The notes below the pieces were generated by a model. The model was given only the letters and a program-made list of their open reading frames with translations. It did no database searches and was not told the origin of the DNA. A program made the position numbers and the translations under genes. Source: an uncultured Oscillospiraceae bacterium (GTDB taxonomy: Bacteria > Bacillota > Clostridia > Oscillospirales > Acutalibacteraceae). Taken from it: a stretch of 33,393 nucleotides of DNA. Of this stretch, positions 21,897-28,968 are shown piece after piece. Every line of letters starts with the position of its first letter. Position 1 is the first letter of the stretch. Location: assembly GCA_900549155.1 (NCBI GenBank), contig URNF01000009.1, positions 1 to 33,393 on the forward strand, given 5' to 3'.

Positions 21897-22982
21897 ATGG
21901 GAGAACAGTGGAGCAAGGAGAGAGCGTGGGCGTGGTATACGGCGCGGCCGTGGATCAGGGGCTGCAACTTCATGAGCAGCGACTGCGCCAACCGCATCGA
22001 CCAGTGGCAGGCATACGGCTTTGAGGAGCGGTTTGCGACCGCGAAAAGAGAGCTGGCGCTTTGCGCCGAAACGGGGTTTAACTCCATTCGCATCATTCCG
22101 GAATTCTTAGTGTGGGAACAGGAGCACGACGGATTTATGGAGCGGTTCGAGCGCTATGTGCAGGCGGCGCATGAAAACGGCATTTCCTGCATGGTCGTGC
22201 TCGGCAACGACTGCATGCCGCCGAAAGAGGAATTCGACAAGCGCATGCATCTCGGCGAGCAGCACGTCGACTGGGGCTTCCACGGCGGCAGGCGCGTGTC
22301 CCAGCACGGGACGTTCGGTGGCGCGGGCTATTCCGTGCTCGACACGCAAGAGGGCGCAGACCGCTTTTGCGCTTTCGCCCGCGAGCTGGTGGAGACCTAT
22401 AAAAACGACGAGCGCATCCTCATGTGGGACGTGTTCAACGAGCCGGGCAACTCCAACCGCAAGTCGATGTCGCTGCCGGTACTAAAACGCCTTTTTGAGA
22501 TCATCCGCGCGATCGACCCCATCCAGCCGCTCACCGTCGGCGTGTGGTCCGAGACGCGGCATCCCGAAAAGCTGCCGGAGATCGAGCGCTTCGGACTGGA
22601 GCATTCGGACATTGTGTCGTTTCACTGCTACAGCGCCTATGCCGACAACGTGGAAATTCTCCACCGTCTCAAGGCGTTTGGCAGACCCATCGTGAACACC
22701 GAGTGGCTTGCCCGCTGCATCGGCAACACGGTGGAAGAAATTTTCCCGCTGTTTTTCGCGATGGGCGTCGGCTGCTATAACTGGGGCTTTGTTGCGGGGA
22801 AATATCAGACCTTTGAGCCGTGGGAGGGCATGTGGGACAACTATGCCAAGGACCCGGTGCACAACGGCTGGGACTTCGAAAAATGGTTCCACGATCTCTA
22901 CCGTCCGAGCCTGCATCCCTATAACCCCAACGAGATCGCGCTCATCAAGCGCTTTTGCGATCTGGCGGAGGAAAAGCAATAA
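21897..22982 (+). CDS. Intracellular GH5-like glycoside hydrolase
   Basis: A 361-residue TIM-barrel glycosidase without signal peptide. The start ERAWAWYTARPWIRGCNFMSS is typical of a clostridial group often labelled 1,4-beta-xylanase or cellulase family. The probable acid/base is E182 in WDVFNEPGN and the probable nucleophile E269 in IVNTEWLAR, matching clan GH-A. The HCYSAYADN strand 6 motif is also present. Being cytoplasmic, it likely splits imported oligosaccharides, in line with the adjacent epimerase and sugar-acid kinase. AAGGAGAG lies 7 nt before the ATG. The exact substrate cannot be read from the sequence. Confidence 0.85.
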   Translation: MGEQWSKERAWAWYTARPWIRGCNFMSSDCANRIDQWQAYGFEERFATAKRELALCAETGFNSIRIIPEFLVWEQEHDGFMERFERYVQAAHENGISCMVVLGNDCMPPKEEFDKRMHLGEQHVDWGFHGGRRVSQHGTFGGAGYSVLDTQEGADRFCAFARELVETYKNDERILMWDVFNEPGNSNRKSMSLPVLKRLFEIIRAIDPIQPLTVGVWSETRHPEKLPEIERFGLEHSDIVSFHCYSAYADNVEILHRLKAFGRPIVNTEWLARCIGNTVEEIFPLFFAMGVGCYNWGFVAGKYQTFEPWEGMWDNYAKDPVHNGWDFEKWFHDLYRPSLHPYNPNEIALIKRFCDLAEEKQ

Positions 22983-23003
22983 AAGCAATATTGCGGCGGC
23001 AGC

Positions 23004-23048
23004 GCCCCCGTTTTTGTGCTAGACTGTGCAAAAACGGGGGCGTTTTTG
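23004..23048 (+). terminator. Terminator hairpin with a -10-like loop
   Basis: A 14-bp stem (CGCCCCCGTTTTTG, 23004-23017, with 23030-23043) followed by TTTTT. It ends the epimerase-GH5 operon. The loop holds TGCTAGACT, an extended -10-like sequence, so it may also carry a promoter for the next ORF. Confidence 0.8.
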
Positions 23049-23084
23049 CGTGAAAGCGTCCGCAAACGGAAAGGGGCGCGAAAC

Positions 23085-23534
23085 ATGAAAGAACGGCTCA
23101 CGGCATCGCTCATGAAGGAGAAGATCATCGTCATCGTGCGCGGTGTCGCGGCGGAAAAGCTTTTCCCGCTGCCGCACCTGACGGCGCCTGCGGGCATTGC
23201 GGCGCTGCACCGCGGCATGGTACAAACGGAGCAAAGAGACCTTGCGGACATTCCCTTTGTGTTCTTTCGCGGGGTCAAAACGGCGACGGACATGATGCGC
23301 GGCGAGGAGACCGAGCTTTTCGGGCTTTGCGCCGCACCGGACGCGGGCAGCGTCTATGTGCTGCCCGGCTCGCCCGCAAAGATCATCCTCGGCGGCAGAA
23401 AGCAGATAAAAGAGGCCGAGGCGGCGCTGTTGCGGCGGTATGCTCCCTGTGCGGTCAGCTGCGTGTCGGACGGGACGGCGGCGTCGGCAACGACGGCGGG
23501 CATGCTCCGCATTTATGCGCATAAAGACGGCTGA
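23085..23534 (+). pseudogene. Chimeric remnant: KDPG aldolase start fused to KDGal kinase middle
   Basis: A 149-residue ORF with ATG and AAAGGGG site. Residues 1-29 (MKERLTASLMKEKIIVIVRG, then VAAEKLFPL) match the start of KDPG/KHG aldolase (Eda). From residue 30 the text switches to the middle of 2-dehydro-3-deoxygalactonokinase (DgoK): LPHLTAPAGI, DIPFVFFRGVK, DMMRGEETELFGL, VYVLPGSPAKIIL. The last 40 residues match neither clearly. The aldolase active-site lysine and the kinase N-terminal ATP site are both missing, so neither activity is expected. It looks like the product of an internal deletion that joined two adjacent genes. Whether the short protein is made is unknown. Confidence 0.65.
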
Positions 23535-23539
23535 AAGAC

Positions 23540-23568
23540 TTGCATCACCCCCGTTTCTGTGTTAAAAT
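23540..23568 (+). promoter_or_regulatory. Promoter embedded in a hairpin
   Basis: TTGCAT (23540-23545) and TAAAAT (23563-23568), spacer 17 bp. The -10 box lies in the 10-nt loop of a 13-bp hairpin (23548-23560 with 23571-23583) whose 3' arm holds GGGGG, the only ribosome-site candidate for the ATG at 23594. Confidence 0.7.
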
Positions 23569-23593
23569 AGACAGAAACGGGGGCGTTTTCGTC

Positions 23594-24466
23594 ATGAAAA
23601 TTGAGCCGATTGCAAAAATTGTCCGCGGGCAGGACGGCGCGATCCGAAACGGGTTTCTGTTCCGCTTTGACTCCCGCGGTCCCTGCACCGTCTACCGTAT
23701 GGCGGATGTGCTTTCTGCGGCGGATGCCGAAACGGAGGTGCCGTTTTTGTCGCGCTTCAAGCTCGAAAAAACGGAGCTTCTCTGCCCGCACAGCAACGCC
23801 GTGGTGTTCGGCAGCGCGTTTGCGGAAAAGGGCGACGAGTTTCCGCTTTTGTATACCAATATCTATAACAACTATGCCAAAGCCGAGGACAAACGGGAGG
23901 GCACGCTGGCGGTCTATCGCCTGACAAGAGACGGCGACACGTTTGCCGCGTCGCTTGTGCAGGTGATCGCGGTCGGCTTTGTGCAGGATGCGACGCTGTG
24001 GCGCTCCTCTGCGGAAAAAGAGGACACCCGCCCTTTCGGCAACTTTGTCGTTGACCCCGAAAACAACATTCTCTATGCCTTCACCATGCGGGACGCGCAG
24101 CAAACGACGCGCTATTTTGCGTTTCCGCTGCCGTCCCTTTCCGACGGCGTTTTTGACGAAACGCTCGGCGTGCCGCGCGTCGTGCTGCAAAAGGAGCAGA
24201 TTTTGCGGCAGTTTGACTGCCCTTATCATCACTATCTGCAGGGGGCGTGCTTCCACGACGGGAAGATCTATTCCGTCGAGGGCTTTTCAAACAGCGCGGA
24301 AAACCCGCCCTTTCTCCGCATCATCGACCCCGCGGCAGGAAAGCAGGTGCTTGCCGAGCCGTTCATTCCGCACGGCTTCCATGAGGAAGCGGAGCTGATC
24401 GATTTTTATGCGGGCGACTGCTATTATTCCGACTGTCTCGGCAATTTCCTCAAAATCACCTTTTGA
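23594..24466 (+). CDS. Conserved-looking protein of unknown function, possible beta-propeller
   Basis: A 290-residue soluble protein with no signal peptide. Its sequence reads as a series of beta strands with turns such as FVVDPENNILYAFTMRD, GACFHDGKIYSVEGFS and FLRIIDPAAGKQVL, as in propeller-type proteins. I do not recognise the family, and no catalytic motif stands out. The frame continues upstream to 23540, but the ATG at 23594 begins MKIEPIAKIVRGQDGAIRNG directly behind the promoter hairpin. It lies between the sugar-acid module and an acetyltransferase, 21 bp before the latter, so the two are probably co-transcribed. Confidence 0.7.
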   Translation: MKIEPIAKIVRGQDGAIRNGFLFRFDSRGPCTVYRMADVLSAADAETEVPFLSRFKLEKTELLCPHSNAVVFGSAFAEKGDEFPLLYTNIYNNYAKAEDKREGTLAVYRLTRDGDTFAASLVQVIAVGFVQDATLWRSSAEKEDTRPFGNFVVDPENNILYAFTMRDAQQTTRYFAFPLPSLSDGVFDETLGVPRVVLQKEQILRQFDCPYHHYLQGACFHDGKIYSVEGFSNSAENPPFLRIIDPAAGKQVLAEPFIPHGFHEEAELIDFYAGDCYYSDCLGNFLKITF

Positions 24467-24487
24467 CCGAAAACGGAGATGACCCTT

Positions 24488-25057
24488 GTGAACCTCACCA
24501 TTCGCACAGCGACGGTCGCAGACGCGCCGCGGCTGCTTGCCGTGTATGCGCCCTATGTGGAGCATACGGCGATCACCTATGAATATGCCGTCCCCACCGT
24601 TTCGGAGTTTGAAAAGCGCATCGCGGGCGTGCTTTGCCGCTTTCCGTATCTCGTCGCCGAGGCGGACGGGGAAGTGCTCGGCTATGCCTATGCCGCGCCG
24701 TTTCATGCCCGCGCAGCCTTTGGCTATTGCGCAGAGGTCACGGTCTATCTCGCGGAAAATGCGCGCGGACACGGCATCGGACGGCAGCTGTATACGCTTT
24801 TGCACGCGATTTTGAAGGAGCAGGGCATCGTGAATGCGATCGCCTGCATCACGCCGCCGAAAAACGGCGAAAACTATCCCAGCATGCATTTTCATCAGAA
24901 AATGGGCTATCGCTTTGCCGGACGCATCGAAAACAGCGGGTATAAGTTCGGGCGGTGGTTCGACACCGTGTATATGGAAAAAACGCTGAACCCGCCCGCC
25001 GACAACATGCGGCCGCTGCGCACCTTTGACGAGGTGCGGCGGACATTCGGACTTTAA
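24488..25057 (+). CDS. GNAT acetyltransferase, phosphinothricin acetyltransferase-like
   Basis: A 189-residue N-acetyltransferase. The PAT/YncA-type pattern is clear: IRTATVADAPRLLAVYAPYVEHTAITYE at the start, GYAYAAPFHARAAFGYCAEVTVYL in the middle, the acetyl-CoA loop RGHGIGRQLY, and the C-terminal FHQKMGYRFAGRIENSGYKFGRW. Such enzymes acetylate small amines (phosphinothricin, methionine sulfoximine and similar). The ATG at 24479 lies directly against GGAG, whereas the GTG at 24488 has it 9 nt upstream, so the GTG is preferred. An extra 25 residues follow the usual family end. Confidence 0.87.
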   Translation: MNLTIRTATVADAPRLLAVYAPYVEHTAITYEYAVPTVSEFEKRIAGVLCRFPYLVAEADGEVLGYAYAAPFHARAAFGYCAEVTVYLAENARGHGIGRQLYTLLHAILKEQGIVNAIACITPPKNGENYPSMHFHQKMGYRFAGRIENSGYKFGRWFDTVYMEKTLNPPADNMRPLRTFDEVRRTFGL

Positions 25058-25069
25058 TTGTGAATTTAC

Positions 25070-25097
25070 TTGACAAATTTGAGAAATGTGGTAAACT
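25070..25097 (+). promoter_or_regulatory. Promoter of the HTH membrane protein gene
   Basis: Perfect TTGACA (25070-25075) and TAAACT (25092-25097), spacer 16 bp. The leader before the ATG at 25149 is about 45 nt and contains AGGAGG (25131-25136). Confidence 0.82.
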
Positions 25098-25148
25098 ATA
25101 GAGGACGGTGCGGCACACCGTCGGAAAATGAGGAGGCGCTATAGAACC

Positions 25149-25598
25149 ATGGGAGAAGCATCGGATGCGATGCAGCGGTATCTGACGGCTCTGCGGGAGC
25201 GCTCGGGGCTTTCCTGGGCGGACCTTTCCGCATCGACGGGGCTGCCGGATTCCACCATCCGCAAGATCTTCAGCGGAGAGACCGCCGATCCGCGGCTGGA
25301 GACGATCTCGCTGATCGTGACGGCGATGGGCGGGTCGCTGGACGCGATGAAGAACGGAGAGATGCAGATGCAAACGGAAAACACGGATGCGATAAGCACG
25401 GCGGACGCGATGGACGCCCTGCGTGCGGATTATGAAAAGCGCATCGCGGACATCAAGGCTTCCGCTGCAGAATATGAAAAGTCGCTGCAGCGGGACAAGC
25501 GCATATTGAGTATCGTCGCCGCCGTTTTGGCGCTGATGCTGATCACCCTTTTGGCGGTCGACCTGGCGCTGGGCTCGGTGGGCTGGATCCAGTATTGA
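25149..25598 (+). CDS. Membrane-anchored helix-turn-helix protein
   Basis: A 149-residue protein. Residues about 8-65 form an XRE/lambda-repressor-like HTH (YLTALRERSGLSWADLSAST, then GLPDSTIRKIFSGE). Residues about 85-115 are charged and heptad-like (DALRADYEKRIADIKASAAEY), probably a coiled coil. Residues about 120-140 form one membrane helix (ILSIVAAVLALMLITLLAV), leaving a short external tail. A DNA-binding domain tethered to the membrane suggests signalling across it, but no partner is visible. The ATG at 25149 is 12 nt from AGGAGG; an ATG at 25128 overlaps the ribosome site and is less likely. Confidence 0.78.
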   Translation: MGEASDAMQRYLTALRERSGLSWADLSASTGLPDSTIRKIFSGETADPRLETISLIVTAMGGSLDAMKNGEMQMQTENTDAISTADAMDALRADYEKRIADIKASAAEYEKSLQRDKRILSIVAAVLALMLITLLAVDLALGSVGWIQY

Positions 25599-25616
25599 GA
25601 GGAAGTTTTTGAAAGC

Positions 25617-26648
25617 ATGAAAAACCTGTGTGCGGCGAAAATAAAAGAGATCACCTGCGGCGCGGCGTGGATCGGGGAAGCGGACGGCATGCTCGTGTTT
25701 CACCGTTTCACAAAGGAGCAGGAAGCGTTTTATGCGCGCCGCAACCCGCAATATGCGGGCAAGGTCGCATCCACCGCCGGTGTGCGCTGTCTGTTCAAAA
25801 CCGACAGCAAAAGACTGCAGCTGCGCATTCACGTGCAGCCGGGCACAACGCGGCGCTATTTTGCGATGGATGTCACAGTGAACGGGAAATATGTCGGATC
25901 ACTTCATAATTTTGACGGCGTTGATTTGCAAACGGACTACACGGCGGGAGATTTTCCGCTTGGCGATTTTGAGGGGGAATTTGCCCTCGGCGACGGCGAA
26001 AAGGAAGTGGCGATCCTGTTTCCGTGGTCGGTCGAAGCGCGGCTTTCGGCACTGGCGCTGGACGACGGCGCGACCGTGACGTCCAGTGTGCCGCAGCGCA
26101 CCCTTTTGGCGTTCGGCGACTCCATCACGCACGGCTATGACGTGCTGCACCCCCGCAACGCCTATGTCGAGCGGATGGCGGCGGCGCTGCACCTGACGGC
26201 ATATAACAAGGCGATCGGCGGCGAGATCATGGTGCCGGGGCTGGCGGGGATAAACGAAGCGGTGGCGCCCGACATCGTCACGGTGGCATACGGCACGAAC
26301 GACTGGAAATCCCGCGACTCTGCCGACGCGTTTGAGGCGGACGCCGAGCTGTTTTTTGCGCAGCTGCGGCGGCGGTATTCCGATGCCACGATCGTCTGTA
26401 TCACGCCGATCTTCCGCGCGGACGGCGACACGCAAAAACCGTTCGGTCCGTTTGAAACGGTGGCACAGCGGCTGCAGATCACGGCGGATGAATACAGCGT
26501 GTATCTCGTGGACGGCATGACGCTTGTGCCGCACGATGTGCGCTTTTATGCGGACAGACGGCTGCACCCGAACGACGACGGCGCCGCACACTATGCGGCG
26601 GCGCTGCTGCAGGCGATCGAGCAGCCGCTGAAATTTACATTTTTGTGA
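25617..26648 (+). CDS. SGNH/GDSL carbohydrate esterase-like protein
   Basis: A 343-residue protein with an N-terminal beta-sandwich (about residues 1-155) and a C-terminal SGNH hydrolase domain. This layout is like CE2 acetylxylan esterases. Block I is AFGDSITHGYD with nucleophile S169, block II is NKAIGGE, block III is YGTNDW (N228), and block V is ADRRLHPNDDG with H317. The Asp sits four residues before this His instead of the usual three. No signal peptide is seen, so it probably deacylates imported sugars in the cytoplasm. It lies 18 bp behind the HTH gene and shares its transcript. Confidence 0.85.
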   Translation: MKNLCAAKIKEITCGAAWIGEADGMLVFHRFTKEQEAFYARRNPQYAGKVASTAGVRCLFKTDSKRLQLRIHVQPGTTRRYFAMDVTVNGKYVGSLHNFDGVDLQTDYTAGDFPLGDFEGEFALGDGEKEVAILFPWSVEARLSALALDDGATVTSSVPQRTLLAFGDSITHGYDVLHPRNAYVERMAAALHLTAYNKAIGGEIMVPGLAGINEAVAPDIVTVAYGTNDWKSRDSADAFEADAELFFAQLRRRYSDATIVCITPIFRADGDTQKPFGPFETVAQRLQITADEYSVYLVDGMTLVPHDVRFYADRRLHPNDDGAAHYAAALLQAIEQPLKFTFL

Positions 26649-26665
26649 ACATTCGGGCGATTCCC

Positions 26666-26695
26666 TTGCACAGGGGATCGCCTTCGTTTTATACT
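26666..26695 (+). promoter_or_regulatory. Promoter of the flavin reductase-like gene
   Basis: TTGCAC (26666-26671) and TATACT (26690-26695), spacer 18 bp, with AAAGGA (26715-26720) ahead of the ATG at 26729. Confidence 0.72.
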
Positions 26696-26728
26696 GCATA
26701 TATACCATTGATTGAAAGGATGAACGAC

Positions 26729-27286
26729 ATGAGAAAAAATTTCGGAGCAAAACCGTATACCTATCCGCAGCCGGTGTTCATTCTTGCCGCTTTCGGCGAG
26801 GGAGATCTGCCGTGTGCGATGAACGCTGCCTGGGGCGGCATCAGTGAGGAAAACGAGATCTCCATGTGCATCAGTGCGGGACACAAGACCACCGCCGCCA
26901 TTCTGCAGCGCGGCGCGTTCACGGTGAGCATGGCGGACGCGGCACACGCTGCGGCGTGCGACTATGTCGGCATCGTGTCCGGCAACAACACCCCCGACAA
27001 ATTTGCCCGCGCGGGCTTTCATGCAACGCCGTCGTCCTTTGTGGACGCACCGCTCATCGACGAGCTGCCGATCGCGGTGGAATGCAAGCTCAAAAGCTAT
27101 GACAAGGAGACCTGCCGTCTTGTCGGCGAGATCGTGAATGTCAGCGTGGACGAGCGGGTGCTCACCGACGGCAAGGTGGACGTGAAAAAGGCGCAGCCCA
27201 TCACGTTCGATCCGTTCAACAACACCTATGTGGTGCTGGGGGACACGGTCGGCGATGCGTTTTCGATGGGCAAAGCACTGAAATAA
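26729..27286 (+). CDS. Flavin reductase-like FMN-binding protein
   Basis: A 185-residue protein of the flavin reductase/split-barrel family. Typical parts are YTYPQPVFILAAFGEG, CAMNAAWGGISEENEISMCI, AILQRGAFTVSMA, DYVGIVSGNNTPDKFARAGF and the final AQPITFDPFNNTYVVLGD. Such small proteins bind FMN and reduce flavin or iron, or serve as an electron carrier. The ATG at 26729 is 8 nt from AAAGGA; the in-frame ATG at 26720 overlaps it. It is followed 17 bp later by an iron-dependent alcohol dehydrogenase, so both form a redox operon. Confidence 0.87.
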   Translation: MRKNFGAKPYTYPQPVFILAAFGEGDLPCAMNAAWGGISEENEISMCISAGHKTTAAILQRGAFTVSMADAAHAAACDYVGIVSGNNTPDKFARAGFHATPSSFVDAPLIDELPIAVECKLKSYDKETCRLVGEIVNVSVDERVLTDGKVDVKKAQPITFDPFNNTYVVLGDTVGDAFSMGKALK

Positions 27287-27303
27287 GAAAGGATGTATGC
27301 GTG

Positions 27304-28467
27304 ATGGAAAATTTCACCTATTGTACGCCGACACGGCTCATTTTCGGCAAGGACGCCGTAAAACAGCTGCCCGCCGTTCTCGCGCCGCTCGGCAAGCGCG
27401 TGCTTCTGACCTACGGCGGGGGCAGCATCAAAAAAATCGGGCTGTATGACGAAGTGAAAGCGCTTTTGTCCGATTTTGAAGTTTTTGAGCTTGCGGGCAT
27501 CGACCCGAACCCGAAATACACAAAGAGCGTGCTGGCGGGCGTGCAGCTGTGCAAGGAGCATCACATCGACGCCGTTTTGGCGGTCGGCGGCGGCAGCGTC
27601 CTCGACTGCTCCAAGGCGATCGCGGCGGGCGCTTTGTATGACGGCGAGCCGTGGGACCTCATCACCTATAAGGTGAAAGCCAAAGCGGCGCTGCCGCTTG
27701 TGGACATTCTGACGCTTGCCGCGACCGGCTCGGAATATGACTGCGCCTGCGTCATTTCCCGCACCGAGACAAACGACAAGGTCGGCTATCTTGACCCCCA
27801 TCTGTATCCCGTCGCGTCCATCCTCGACCCGCGGTATACCTATTCCGTCTCCAAAAAGCAGACGGCGGCAGGCGCGGCGGACGCCATCAACCATGTCATC
27901 GAGCAATATTTCTGCGAGAAGCACAGCGCCCTCACCGACGGTATGTGTGAGGCGGCGATCCGCAGCCTGATAAAGAACGCAAAGATTTGTCTTGCCGACC
28001 CCGAAAACTACGATGCGCGCGGGGAGTTCATGGTGGATTGCTCGCTTGCCTGCAACGGCATTTTCGCCATCGGCGCGTCGCCGTCCGGCTGGCCGTGCCA
28101 CGGTATCGAGCATGCGCTGAGCGCCTATTATGACATCACCCACGGTGAGGGCCTGGCGATCATCACGCCGCGCTGGATGCGGCATATCTTAAGCGACAAA
28201 ACGCTCGAGCGCTTTGTCAGCTTCGGCACGCACATCTTCGGCATCGACGCGACCCTGCCGCAAGGGGAGATCGCAGAGCGCACCATTGACGCGACCTATG
28301 ACCTGTTTGTGTCGCTGGGGCTGCCGATGCACCTGAAGGACGTCGGCATTGACGAGAGCCGCCTCGCGGAAATGGCGCATCACATCGCCGTGAACGAGGG
28401 TCTGGACAGTGCCTATGCGCCGCTTGCCGAAAAGGACATTCTGGACATCCTCACCGCATCGCTGTAA
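27304..28467 (+). CDS. Iron-containing alcohol dehydrogenase (BdhA/YqhD type)
   Basis: A 387-residue NAD(P)H-dependent dehydrogenase that reduces aldehydes such as butyraldehyde to alcohols. Features are the start MENFTYCTPTRLIFGKDAV, the nucleotide motif AVGGGSVLDCSKAIAAGA, and the metal-site segments AADAINHVIEQYF (Asp and His) and CHGIEHALSAYYDITHGEGLAI (two His). All four iron ligands are present and the length is normal for the butanol-dehydrogenase group. An in-frame GTG lies one codon upstream and is nearer the AAAGGA site, so the exact start is open by one residue. Confidence 0.93.
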   Translation: MENFTYCTPTRLIFGKDAVKQLPAVLAPLGKRVLLTYGGGSIKKIGLYDEVKALLSDFEVFELAGIDPNPKYTKSVLAGVQLCKEHHIDAVLAVGGGSVLDCSKAIAAGALYDGEPWDLITYKVKAKAALPLVDILTLAATGSEYDCACVISRTETNDKVGYLDPHLYPVASILDPRYTYSVSKKQTAAGAADAINHVIEQYFCEKHSALTDGMCEAAIRSLIKNAKICLADPENYDARGEFMVDCSLACNGIFAIGASPSGWPCHGIEHALSAYYDITHGEGLAIITPRWMRHILSDKTLERFVSFGTHIFGIDATLPQGEIAERTIDATYDLFVSLGLPMHLKDVGIDESRLAEMAHHIAVNEGLDSAYAPLAEKDILDILTASL

Positions 28468-28480
28468 GAAGAAAGTTTGA

Positions 28481-28513
28481 CGAAGGGCGGGAAACAACGT
28501 TTCCCGCCCTTCG
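28481..28513 (+). terminator. Hairpin terminator of the alcohol dehydrogenase operon
   Basis: A perfect 15-bp GC-rich stem (28481-28495 with 28499-28513) and 3-nt loop, 13 bp after the stop. The following T content is low (CTTACCC), so termination may be incomplete. Confidence 0.75.
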
Positions 28514-28584
28514 CTTACCCTGTCAGGAGAATTTGACGCAGGACGGAAAAATTATTACATGATAAATAGTGGCAGACGCTATTC

Positions 28585-28676
28585 CAATTCGCGTGTTTTT
28601 TGTGCGCAGCACAAAAAACACGGGCAAGGTGTCCGCCCGCGCGCGAATTGCAGCAGGAAGGCTTTGCTTTCCTGCA
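28585..28676. repeat. Nested palindromes in the 500-bp intergenic region
   Basis: An outer inverted repeat CAATTCGCG/CGCGAATTG (28585-28593 with 28642-28650) encloses a perfect 14-bp hairpin (28592-28605 with 28609-28622). Another small hairpin follows (GCAGGAA...TTCCTGC, about 28653-28676). No gene is supported in 28514-28968. Apart from this element, two promoters and the CAGA repeat, nothing else is seen there. Confidence 0.7.
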
Positions 28677-28712
28677 GTTCGCTCCCAAAAAGGTACATTT
28701 CCCGCGAAAGTA

Positions 28713-28741
28713 TTGACAAAAAACGGCGCAATCGGTAAAAT
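28713..28741 (+). promoter_or_regulatory. Upstream promoter P1 of the diguanylate cyclase
   Basis: Perfect TTGACA (28713-28718) and TAAAAT (28736-28741), spacer 17 bp. It lies 72 bp upstream of a second promoter in the same direction. Confidence 0.82.
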
Positions 28742-28784
28742 GATACTGTATATAAAATGGGTGATTTCGATTTTTTGAAAATGC

Positions 28785-28813
28785 TTGACAGGGGGAGTGG
28801 GCGCATGTACAAT
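28785..28813 (+). promoter_or_regulatory. Downstream promoter P2 of the diguanylate cyclase
   Basis: Perfect TTGACA (28785-28790) and TACAAT (28808-28813), spacer 17 bp. The expected transcription start, near 28820, coincides with the first units of the CAGA repeat. Confidence 0.85.
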
Positions 28814-28817
28814 CTCC

Positions 28818-28869
<52 letters not shown>

Positions 28870-28968
28870 ACATATGATTGCGGTTGGCAACAAACTCCGA
28901 CACCCTTTTTACGGCTGTAAAGCATAAGGTGACAGGAAAAATACGAATGTGTAGGGAGGAAAACGCAC

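Noticed and set aside
28870..28968. c-di-GMP riboswitch in front of the diguanylate cyclase
   Set aside because: The 100 nt between repeat and ATG show none of the conserved GEMM core elements or a matching paired structure.
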